A DNA stretch of 64,000 bases. It comes from Catellatospora coxensis (GTDB lineage: Bacteria; Actinomycetota; Actinomycetes; Mycobacteriales; Micromonosporaceae). A program made the translations under genes and the position numbers. The DNA is taken from contig NZ_BONI01000005.1 of assembly GCF_016862635.1 (NCBI RefSeq), positions 1 through 64,000 on the forward strand. The letters run 5' to 3'. The notes under the pieces are model-generated. The model was not told the DNA's origin. It saw only the letters and a program-made list of their open reading frames with translations, and did not search any database. Below, piece by piece: positions 24,690 to 32,176 of this stretch. The first letter of the stretch is position 1. Each line of letters opens with the position of its first letter.

Positions 24690-25337
24690 TCACTGCGGGT
24701 GCAGGCCCCTCTCCATCAGCTCGGCGAGCTCCGGCGGCACGATCCCGGTCTCGCTGAACGCCTGCCAGTCGGCCAGGCCCGGGAACGTGCCCGAGGTCAG
24801 CTCGCCGAGCAGCCCGCGCACGAAACCGATCTCGGCTTCGGCCACGGCCAGCTCGTACTCCTCCTCGATCAGGAACAGCCGCGGCACCTCGCGGGCGGCC
24901 TCGGCCAGCGCCGAGCGGCGCGCGGCGAGCGCCTTGTCCAGCGCGATGAGCCGCTGCGACAGCAGGTCGGCCGCCTCGCGGGGCGACAGCACCGCCATCA
25001 CGGACAGCGCGGCGGTGAATCGTGACTGCTCCTGCTCGGGGGTGGACAGCAGCTCGCGTACCCAGTCGGTCAGCTCGGCCCGGCCCGCCTCGGTGATGCG
25101 GTAGACGGTCCGCTCGGGGCGGCCGCCCTGGCGCAGGCTCTCGGCGGCCTCGATCAGGCCGTGCTTCTCCAGGTTCTGCACGACCGTGTAGAGCGAACCC
25201 CACTTGATCTTCATGTTCTGGTCCTTGCCGTGCTCGCGCAGGACCGAGGCCATCTGGTACGGGTGCATGGGCTGCTGCACCAGCGCCGACAGCACGGCCA
25301 GTGCCATCAGATTGCCGACCTTGCGTCGTTTCGCCAC
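24690..25337 (-). CDS. PadR-family transcriptional regulator
   Basis: A 215-residue regulator. Residues 1-88 form the winged helix (LMALAVLSALVQQPMHPYQM and KWGSLYTVVQNLEKHGLI, with the wing at GRPERTVYRIT), and about 95-185 the helical Vir_act_alpha_C dimerisation domain. PadR proteins repress genes for phenolic or drug detoxification and release DNA on ligand binding. The GTG at 25337 fits the family start (MAKRRKVGNLMALAVL). A TATACT -10 and a perfect palindrome lie upstream and are shared with the divergent SDR gene. Confidence 0.9.
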   Translation of the reverse strand: MAKRRKVGNLMALAVLSALVQQPMHPYQMASVLREHGKDQNMKIKWGSLYTVVQNLEKHGLIEAAESLRQGGRPERTVYRITEAGRAELTDWVRELLSTPEQEQSRFTAALSVMAVLSPREAADLLSQRLIALDKALAARRSALAEAAREVPRLFLIEEEYELAVAEAEIGFVRGLLGELTSGTFPGLADWQAFSETGIVPPELAELMERGLHPQ

Positions 25338-25371
25338 GCCTGCCGCCCACCCTTCTTACTCTGCTCTTGAT

Positions 25372-25389
25372 TACTCGTTCACGAGTATA
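25372..25389. promoter_or_regulatory. Probable PadR operator overlapping a -10 box
   Basis: A perfect palindrome with 7-bp arms and a TC centre, TACTCGT/ACGAGTA (25372-25387). On the minus strand TATACT (25389 down to 25384) is a consensus -10 for the PadR gene and overlaps the palindrome. On the plus strand the SDR promoter lies 35 bp downstream. Autoregulation of PadR is the simplest reading. Confidence 0.6.
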
Positions 25390-25422
25390 CGCATCCGAGC
25401 AAGTCCCGCACCACCCACCCGT

Positions 25423-26401
25423 TAACCTGCCGGGTATGCGACTGCTCCTGCTGGGCGGCACCCGCTTCCTCGGCCGCGCGCTCGGACACGACGCCGCCGC
25501 CCGCGGCTGGCAGGTCACGGCGTTCCACCGCGGCGTGACGGGCACGCCACCGCACGGGGTCACCTCGGTGCACGGCGACCGGACCGTGCCGACCGAGCTG
25601 GCTGCGCTCGCCCGCAGCGGCTGGGACGTCGTGGTGGACACCTGGGACGGCCCGCCCGAAGCCGTCGCCGCGGCCGCGGCCGTCCTGGCACCCGGCAGCG
25701 GCCGGTACGTCTTCGTGTCGAGCCGCTCGGTCTACCGCGACCTGTCGACGGACGGCCTCACGGAGGACTCCCCGCTGACGCCCACCGAGGGATCGTCCTT
25801 CGGCGCGGTCAAGGCCGCGGCAGAGCAGGCGGTGCGCGCCGCGTTCGGCGATCGCGCCCTGGTCGCCCGGCCCGGCCTGGTCCTCGGCCCGCACGAGCAG
25901 CCCGAACGGCTCGTCTGGTGGCTGCGGCGGCTCGCCCGCGGCGGCGACGTGCCGGTTCCCGGACCGCCGGACCTGGGGCTGCAGTACATCGACGTGCGGG
26001 ACCTGGCGGGCTGGCTGCTCGACGCCGCGCGGGCCGACCTCGGCGGCACGTTCAACGTCGTCAGCCGGCCGGGCCACACCACGATGGGCGCGCTGCTGGC
26101 GGCGTGCGCCGAGGCGGCGGGCTCCGACGCCCGGCCGCGCTGGGTGCCGCCGGCCGTGTTCTCGGCGGCCGGCGTTCAGCCATGGTCCGAGCTGCCGATC
26201 TGGGTGCCGGCGGGCCACGGCGTACGCGGCCTGCACGAGACCGACGCCGCACGTGCGCACGCGGCCGGGCTGCGCTGCCGCCCTGTGACGCAGACCGTCG
26301 CCGCCACCTGGGCCTGGCTGGCCTCGCTCCCCGGTCCCCTGCCCGCCGACGGCCTCGGCCCGTCCCGGGAGGCGGTGCTGCTGCGCGACTTCGGCGCATG
26401 A
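25423..26401 (+). CDS. Atypical NAD-dependent epimerase/dehydratase (CDS 25436-26401, with its -10 box)
   Basis: The coding part is 321 residues from the ATG at 25436. GGTRFLG (7-13) is the nucleotide-binding turn of an extended SDR. SSRSVY is the usual strand, but the catalytic YxxxK is changed to FxxxK (F122, K126 in SSFGAVKAAAE), so normal SDR chemistry should be lost or altered. YIDVRDLAGW and the C-terminal region are typical of reductase-like actinobacterial members. TAACCT (25423-25428) ends 7 nt before the ATG, indicating a leaderless mRNA. It is divergent from PadR and may share its control. Confidence 0.82.
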
Positions 26402-26453
26402 CGTCAGGCGCGTGGCCGATCCGGGTTGCGCGCGCAGGCCATCATGACCGGGC

Positions 26454-26957
26454 ATGAGCATCGGGGAGCTCCCTACCGCACCGTCGCCGGCCGCCCGCTG
26501 CGTCCGCGCCCTGGGGTGCGGAATCGTCGGCGCGCTCCTGGCCGCGCTCCTGACCTTCCTGGCCTGGCCATTGCTCGACGTGGCCGACTGGCCCGGCACC
26601 GGCATGGACTCTGTGGTGCCGCTGATCGCCGGCTTCCTGGTGCTCGGCACGCTGCTGACCTGGGGACTGCTGCGCTGGGCGAAGGTGCGCCCCGCCTGGG
26701 CGGTCGCCGCGCTCGGGCTGGCACTGTTCCTGGTCAACCGGCTCGCCGAGGGCATGGTCACCGTGATCGTCGGCGTCAGCCCGGTGCGCGTGCCGGCGCT
26801 GTCGTTCCTGCTGGACAGCATCGGCGGCCTGCTCGTGCACCTCGGCCTGAGCTGCGTGGCCGCGGCCGCGCTGAGCGACCGCCGTCTGAGTGCCGGTGCG
26901 AAGACCGCCGCCGTGTTGGCCTGCCTGCTGACAGCAGTGCTCGCCGCGCTCGTCTGA
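26454..26957 (+). CDS. Multi-pass membrane protein
   Basis: A 167-residue hydrophobic protein with about five predicted membrane helices (near residues 20-40, 52-75, 80-98, 112-130 and 145-165). No conserved polar motif was recognised. It starts about 50 bp after the SDR gene on the same strand. The ATG at 26454 is the first with consistent coding bias. Confidence 0.65.
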   Translation: MSIGELPTAPSPAARCVRALGCGIVGALLAALLTFLAWPLLDVADWPGTGMDSVVPLIAGFLVLGTLLTWGLLRWAKVRPAWAVAALGLALFLVNRLAEGMVTVIVGVSPVRVPALSFLLDSIGGLLVHLGLSCVAAAALSDRRLSAGAKTAAVLACLLTAVLAALV

Positions 26958-27019
26958 GCGATCACGGCGCTCGGCCGGGCCACCGCTCGGTCAGGCCGCC
27001 GCTCGGGACGGCGCGGTCC

Positions 27020-27769
27020 TCAGGCGAGCGCGGCGGCCCAGACGGGGACGTGGGCGTCGAGGTAGTCGGCGGTGTCGCGCCAGTACGGGCCGTCCTCGGC
27101 GAAGATCCGTGCCCAGGGCTGCCGGTTCTCCCGGAACCCGGTCTCCAGCAGGTGGTACATGGCCCGCGCCCGGTGGCCGAGCAGCACGGCCAGTTCGGGG
27201 CCGAACGCCGGGTCGAGGCCGTAGCCGCCGGTGTAGGCGCGCAGCCGGGCGGCCGACTCGGCCGGGTCGCGGCGCGGGCTCATCCCGGCCATGCTCTGCG
27301 CCGCGTAGGCCAGGTCCCACAGGCGCGAACTCGGCGCCACGTTGTCCCAGTCGATCAGCACCCAGCCGCGGTCGGCGCGGACCAGGTTCCACGGCGAGAC
27401 GTCGTTGTGGCAGATCAGCTCGGCGCGGTCGGGCGGAATCGGCGACTCCCACCGGGTCGCGGACGGCGCGACGAAGCTCACGGCGGCGTCGTGCAGGGCG
27501 CGCTGCATCCGGCCGATCTCGGCGAGCTCCACCAGGGTGTACGTCCCGGTCGCGTCGCCCATCTCGCCGGGCACGTACTCCAGCACCTGGCGGCCCTGCT
27601 CGTCCCGGCCGAGCGGCCGGGGCGCCCCGGTGAACCCGGCCTCGCGCAGGTGCTCCAGGAACGCGTCCACGCCCTCGGTCCACGGCCCGGCAGGCCGCCG
27701 CACCGTCGCCCCGACCCGCACGACGCCTGAGGTCACATTCCCGACCAGCGCCTCTTCACCCTCGACCAC
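27020..27769 (-). CDS. APH-family phosphotransferase, third copy
   Basis: A 249-residue kinase-fold protein. The catalytic loop is ICHNDVSPWNLV and the metal Asp lies in VLIDWDNVAPSSRLWDLAY. The N-terminal lobe is short, with the VLEYVPGEM hinge. This type resembles hypothetical APH proteins whose targets are unknown. The start is uncertain: GTG at 27769 follows GAGGAT and is preferred over a TTG at 27805. It is monocistronic, and its upstream spacer holds a copy of the dispersed palindrome. Confidence 0.8.
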   Translation of the reverse strand: MVEGEEALVGNVTSGVVRVGATVRRPAGPWTEGVDAFLEHLREAGFTGAPRPLGRDEQGRQVLEYVPGEMGDATGTYTLVELAEIGRMQRALHDAAVSFVAPSATRWESPIPPDRAELICHNDVSPWNLVRADRGWVLIDWDNVAPSSRLWDLAYAAQSMAGMSPRRDPAESAARLRAYTGGYGLDPAFGPELAVLLGHRARAMYHLLETGFRENRQPWARIFAEDGPYWRDTADYLDAHVPVWAAALA

Positions 27770-27828
27770 CCGATGATCCTCAACGCCTCCGCCCACCCAC
27801 CGCAACCGGATACCCGCCCCAGCCGGGT

Positions 27829-27895
27829 CGCAACTCTTACGGACTTGCGCCTTCGCCAGGAATCTGAAGGCGCGAGTCTTTAAGAGTTGCGGCAG
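27829..27895. repeat. Dispersed long palindrome, copy 2
   Basis: Outer arms CGCAACTCTTA (27829-27839) and its complement (27881-27891), with a perfect inner stem GCGCCTTC (27847-27854)/GAAGGCGC (27866-27873). It resembles the element at 7141-7211 in both outer arms and internal sequence. Its position after the glycosyltransferase stop fits a terminator. Confidence 0.75.
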
Positions 27896-27907
27896 GTGGG
27901 GGGTGGG

Positions 27908-29452
27908 TCAGCGGCGGCGGGTGAGGCGGGCCATGATGCGGCCGGGGGTCATCGGGACGACGGAGAGCATGAGGCGGCCGGAGGGGTCCTTGGCGGGGGT
28001 GACGGCGTACATGCGCAGGCCGCGCCGCCAGATCACCGGGCGGGGCAGGCGCAGGCCGGCGGCGCGCAGCGGGGCGGAGCCCTCCTGGCCGCGGGCGTGC
28101 ACCCGCACCCGCACCGAGCGGCGCTGACCGGTGACGGAGCTGGCGCGCACGACGTCGGCGACGCGGAACTCGGCCTGCACGACGGTCGCCGGACGGTGCT
28201 CGGTGACCTGGACCGCCGCGGTCAGGTCCTCGGCGTACACGGCGATCTCGCCGTACGAGGCGAGGTCGGGCAGCGGGCTGCGGGCGGTGACGGCGAGCAC
28301 GGTCGCGCCGTCGGCGGTGCGCCGCCACACCGCCTGGGTGGCGTCGAGTTTCGCGGCCCAGCCGGCGGCGTGCGCGGTGACCTCGAAGACCTCGTCCGGC
28401 AGCGACGAGCCGGGGGTGCGGAAGCCCGGGTAGGCGGCGTACCAGCGGTCGCCTTCGACGACGATGCGGGCGATGCCCTGCTCCACGTCCTGGCGGATCA
28501 CGGCGAGCAGGTCGTCGACGGTGCCGGCCTGGGCGACGGCGATGCGCAGCCGGGTCTCGACCTCCAGCTCCGCGCCGGTCTCGGCGGTCAGGTACTTGTC
28601 GGCGAGCTCGCGTACGCACTCGTGCACCGCCTGCTGCACGGACCGGTCCACGGTGCGCAGGTCGTCGCGCAGGATCACGGCGACCTCGAGCGCGAACAGC
28701 CGGGACAGCACGGCGTCGCGGTCCTTGCCGGCCGGCATCAGCCCGGCGGTGAACTCGGTCAGCCGCCGCAGGCAGTAGAGCCGGTCGGCGGCCTTGCTGA
28801 GGTGGGTGACGTTCTGCTCGTTGAGCCGGCGGACTGCGAAGTAGCAGTCGTAGTCGGCGACGACCGAGATCCGCGACGCCCGGAAGCAGGCTTCCAGCGT
28901 GAACGGGAAGTCGCTGCCGATCGGCATGTCCTCGAAGTAGCGGATGCCGTGCCGCTCGATCAGGTCCCGGGAGAACAGCTTGATGTTGGCCAGCGACCAG
29001 GGCAGCCCCGAGCCGGCGAAGCTGATCTCCGCCTCGTTGCGGGCGAAGACCTGCTGGTAGATGAAGCGGCTGTTGACGCCGACGGTCTTGCCGAGCACGA
29101 CCTCGGAGCCGTACCGGTCGGCGGCGTCGACCAGCCGCTCCAGGGCCTCCGGGCCGAGGTAGTCGTCGGCCCCGACGAAGAAGACGAACCGGCCGGTCGC
29201 CAGCCGCAGGCCGTGGTTGCACGGGCTGGCCGGGCCGCCGGAGTTGGGCTGGCGGATCACCTTCACCGAGGGGTATCGCTCGGCGAAGCGGGCCAGCTCA
29301 GCCGGGCTGCCGTCGGTGGAGCCGTCGTCGACCGCGATGATCTCCATGCGGTCCTGGCCGATGGTCTGGTTGACCAGGGAATTCAGGCAGCGGCGCAGGT
29401 CAGGCATCGTGTTGTACACCGGCACGATGACACTGACGTCGACTGCGGTCAC
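27908..29452 (-). CDS. Family 2 glycosyltransferase with C-terminal extension
   Basis: A 514-residue protein. The first 230 residues are a GT-A domain: VSVIVPVYNT, AVDDGSTDGS, and FVGADDYL with the metal-binding D-x-D-like acidic motif. The C-terminal half is a mostly beta domain of the kind found in actinobacterial teichoic-acid or exopolysaccharide transferases. It would move a sugar from a nucleotide donor to a cell-surface polymer. The GTG at 29452 is used because GGAGG precedes it by 7 nt; the ATG at 29476 lacks one. It is divergent from a GT4 gene, suggesting shared glycan work. Confidence 0.85.
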   Translation of the reverse strand: MTAVDVSVIVPVYNTMPDLRRCLNSLVNQTIGQDRMEIIAVDDGSTDGSPAELARFAERYPSVKVIRQPNSGGPASPCNHGLRLATGRFVFFVGADDYLGPEALERLVDAADRYGSEVVLGKTVGVNSRFIYQQVFARNEAEISFAGSGLPWSLANIKLFSRDLIERHGIRYFEDMPIGSDFPFTLEACFRASRISVVADYDCYFAVRRLNEQNVTHLSKAADRLYCLRRLTEFTAGLMPAGKDRDAVLSRLFALEVAVILRDDLRTVDRSVQQAVHECVRELADKYLTAETGAELEVETRLRIAVAQAGTVDDLLAVIRQDVEQGIARIVVEGDRWYAAYPGFRTPGSSLPDEVFEVTAHAAGWAAKLDATQAVWRRTADGATVLAVTARSPLPDLASYGEIAVYAEDLTAAVQVTEHRPATVVQAEFRVADVVRASSVTGQRRSVRVRVHARGQEGSAPLRAAGLRLPRPVIWRRGLRMYAVTPAKDPSGRLMLSVVPMTPGRIMARLTRRR

Positions 29453-29627
29453 TGCGGGGCCTCCGGCGCTCGGCATGTGCGGGGGTCAGCGTGGAGACAC
29501 CCGGGTGCGGCTTGCTGGCGACTACGGTAACAATAGGCCGGCAGCGCGCGTAGATCAGGAGCGGAGCCCTGCTCCGGCAGGCCGGCTTGAGGCGCGCCCC
29601 GTGCAGGCAACTGAAGAAGGGCGGACC

Positions 29628-30950
29628 ATGGGAGTCGAACGTCGCGAGGGCGGCCGGGGACGTGTCGTCATGCTGGTCGACAACGCGGTCAACGGCGACT
29701 CACGGGTCCAGAAGACCGCCCGCTCCGCGGCCGAGGCCGGCTGGGACACGACCCTGCTCGGGCTGTCCCCCGACCACGAGGCCCGCGAGTGGATGATCGG
29801 CGGCGCGCGGGTGCGCCTGCTGCCGGGCAGTGCACGCGCCCGGGGCGCGGCGGGCGGGCTGCGGCGGCGCTGGCAGGAGCTGCCGCCCTCGGTGCGCCGG
29901 GTGCGCCGCCCCGCCGACTGGGTGATCACCCGGTACTGGATGCAGCGCATGGGCGACCGCGCGTGGCGCAAGCTGGAGCCCGGCCTGATCGGCTTCGACA
30001 ACAAGTTCGGGCCGGTCATCGACGAGCTGCAGCCCGACATCATCCACGCGCACGACTTCCGCATGATCGGGGTCGGCGCGCGGGCCGCGGCCCGCGCCCG
30101 CCACCACGGCCGCGACGTCAAGCTGATCTGGGACGCGCACGAGTACCTGCCGGGCGTGCGCCCCTGGCGCGACAACTACCGCTGGCAGCCCGCGCACCTG
30201 GCCTACGAGCGCGAGTATGCCCGGTACGCCGACAAGGTCATCACGGTCTCCGACGAGCTGGCGCGGATGCTGCAGCACGACCACAAGCTCGCCGAGCTGC
30301 CCGCGGTGGTGCTGAACGCCCCCGACATGTCGGCCGGCGGCGAGCCGCCCGAGGTGAGCCTGCGGGAGCGCTGCGGCATCGGCCCGGACGTGCCGCTGCT
30401 GGTGTACAGCGGTGCGGCGGCTCCGGCCCGGGGGCTCGGGGTCATGGTCGAGGCGCTGCCGACGCTGCCCGGCGTGCACATGGCCATGGTGATCAATTCG
30501 CCGTCCGGCGAGTACGCGACGGGCCTGATCGCCCGCGCCGCGGAGCTGGGGGTGGCCGACCGGCTGCACGTCACCGACTACGTGCCCGCGGCCCAGGTGG
30601 CGAACTTCCTGGCCGGGGCGACCGCCGGGGTGATCCCGATCCGGCACTTCGTCAACCACGAGATCTCGCTGATCACCAAGTTCTTCGAGTACTCCCACGC
30701 CCGCCTGCCGATCATCGCCAGCGACGTGCGCACCATGGCCGCGACGATCCGCGGCTCCGGGCAGGGCGAGGTGTTCCGCGCCGACGACGTGGCCGACTTC
30801 GTACGCGCGGCGCAGCAGGTGCTCGCCGACCCGGAGCGCTACCGCGCCGCGTACGACAAGCCGGGCCTGCTCGACAGCTGGACCTGGGCCGCGCAGGCCG
30901 AGGTCCTCGACGACGTCTACTCGAGCCTGCTGCCGGTCGCACCGCGCTGA
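29628..30950 (+). CDS. Family 4 (GT-B) glycosyltransferase
   Basis: A 440-residue GT-B enzyme. The N-terminal acceptor lobe has VVMLVDNAVNGDSRVQKTA and IIHAHDF; the C-terminal donor lobe has LLVYSGAAAPARGLGVMVEAL and the region ITKFFEYSHARLPIIASDV, which holds the usual phosphate and nucleotide contacts. It is predicted to be cytoplasmic or membrane-associated, adding a sugar to a surface glycan or lipid carrier. The ATG at 29628 follows AAGGGCGG. A 175-bp region separates it from the divergent GT2 gene. Confidence 0.87.
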   Translation: MGVERREGGRGRVVMLVDNAVNGDSRVQKTARSAAEAGWDTTLLGLSPDHEAREWMIGGARVRLLPGSARARGAAGGLRRRWQELPPSVRRVRRPADWVITRYWMQRMGDRAWRKLEPGLIGFDNKFGPVIDELQPDIIHAHDFRMIGVGARAAARARHHGRDVKLIWDAHEYLPGVRPWRDNYRWQPAHLAYEREYARYADKVITVSDELARMLQHDHKLAELPAVVLNAPDMSAGGEPPEVSLRERCGIGPDVPLLVYSGAAAPARGLGVMVEALPTLPGVHMAMVINSPSGEYATGLIARAAELGVADRLHVTDYVPAAQVANFLAGATAGVIPIRHFVNHEISLITKFFEYSHARLPIIASDVRTMAATIRGSGQGEVFRADDVADFVRAAQQVLADPERYRAAYDKPGLLDSWTWAAQAEVLDDVYSSLLPVAPR

Positions 30951-30994
30951 CCCGAGGCTGCCGTCACGCCTCGCGGCAAAAGGCGCCGGAGTTT

Positions 30995-31042
30995 GCGGCT
31001 ACATCTTCTTTGATGTGGGCACATCGAAGAAGATGTAGCCGC
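30995..31042. terminator. Bidirectional hairpin terminator
   Basis: Arms 30995-31017 and 31020-31042 pair over 23 bp with one wobble pair; the true loop is probably four or more bases. It sits between the convergent GT4 and amidohydrolase genes. Confidence 0.78.
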
Positions 31043-31056
31043 TCGACGGAAGGTCC

Positions 31057-31929
31057 TCAGTTCTCGCCGATGTACCAGCGGGTGGCCGTGCCGTGCCACA
31101 GGTCGTCGAGTTCGTGCGGGGCGAGGTCGGCGAACACCTCGGTGTAGCAGTCGTAGAGGGTGCCGAAGCCGCTGCGCAGCCGCTCGATCGGCAGGTCCGA
31201 GCCGAGCATGCAGCGCTGCGGCCCGAACGCGTCGAGCGCCGCCAGCAGCCAGGGACGCACCCGGTCGACGGTCCAGTCGCCGAAGACCGTGCCCAGGGCG
31301 TCGATCCGGGTGGCCGTGTTCGGGGCCGACGCCACGGCCTTGAGGCGGGCGGCGTGCTCGCGTTGCCCTACCGCGCTCAGGTCGCCGGGCCAGCCGAAGT
31401 GGTCGAGCACGATGCTGACCTGCGGCAGCGCGCGGGCGATCCGCAGCACCTGGTCGAGCTGCTCGCCGCCGGCCTCGACGGTGAGGGTGAGGCCGTGCCC
31501 GGCCAGCAGGCCGAGGTGCCGGGTCACCTGCTCGTCGTCGGCCGCGGCGGTGCCACCCAGGGCGGCGACCAGCCGGATCCGGACCCCGGCGGCACGCTCC
31601 AGCTCGGCGAAGCTGCGGACGAACGCGGGCCAGCCGGCCGACGCCGGGTCGGCGAGCGTGACCAGCCACAGCTCGAAGTCCTGGCCCTCGGCCTGGCGCT
31701 GGGCCCAGGCGGCGGCGTGCAGCGGGTCGGCCGCGCCCGCGTCGGACCAGACGCCGCCGCGCACCGGGTGATCGGAGGTCTCCCGCCGGTAGTCGGCCAG
31801 CGTGTAGACGTCGGGCAGCGAGCTGTAGTCGCCGAGCATGTCGCGGACCAGGGTGCGGTCGGAGAGCCAGAACACCGGGTCGTCGCGCTGGTCCCAGAGG
31901 TGGACGTTGCAGTCCAGGATCTGCCGCAC
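31057..31929 (-). CDS. Amidohydrolase family 2 enzyme
   Basis: A 290-residue TIM-barrel protein of the Amidohydro_2 group, which includes lactonases and decarboxylases. The first strand ILDCNVHLWD keeps H10; IVLDHFGWP supplies another His, and MLGSDLPIER the final Asp. The family often opens sugar lactones, so a role with sugar acids is possible. The GTG at 31929 is chosen because TACCTT on the same strand ends 6 nt upstream (leaderless); longer frames extend into the ThuA promoter. It is divergent from the ThuA/GSDH gene. Confidence 0.8.
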   Translation of the reverse strand: MRQILDCNVHLWDQRDDPVFWLSDRTLVRDMLGDYSSLPDVYTLADYRRETSDHPVRGGVWSDAGAADPLHAAAWAQRQAEGQDFELWLVTLADPASAGWPAFVRSFAELERAAGVRIRLVAALGGTAAADDEQVTRHLGLLAGHGLTLTVEAGGEQLDQVLRIARALPQVSIVLDHFGWPGDLSAVGQREHAARLKAVASAPNTATRIDALGTVFGDWTVDRVRPWLLAALDAFGPQRCMLGSDLPIERLRSGFGTLYDCYTEVFADLAPHELDDLWHGTATRWYIGEN

Positions 31930-32003
31930 CGGCCGAAGGTATCGGGCGAAGGCCCGCGACCGGGGCTGACACGCGCGGCGCCTCCAGGATCTCGACATGG
32001 CAC

Positions 32004-32055
32004 GTGCAAATTTTGCGGTACGCGTTGACAGCATCAGCGCCATGGGTGCAAATTT
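32004..32055 (+). promoter_or_regulatory. Promoter with paired GTGCAAATTT sites upstream of the ThuA/GSDH gene
   Basis: Two direct repeats GTGCAAATTT (32004-32013 and 32046-32055) are exactly 42 bp apart, four helical turns. A perfect TTGACA (-35) lies between them at 32025-32030, and the second site overlaps the expected -10 (CAAATT, 32049-32054, 18-nt spacer). The run of A/T stands out in GC-rich DNA. A sugar-responsive repressor or activator is likely but unidentified. Confidence 0.6.
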
Positions 32056-32176
32056 GTGACTGCCTCGAAACATCGGGGCAATGCAAGCGCCGCAACGGTT
32101 CCGCCGCACCGCTCCCCTCCGGGGCCGCTCACCCGAGCCAGGGGTTTCCGTCCGTCCCCCGACGAGGAGACTCTTC

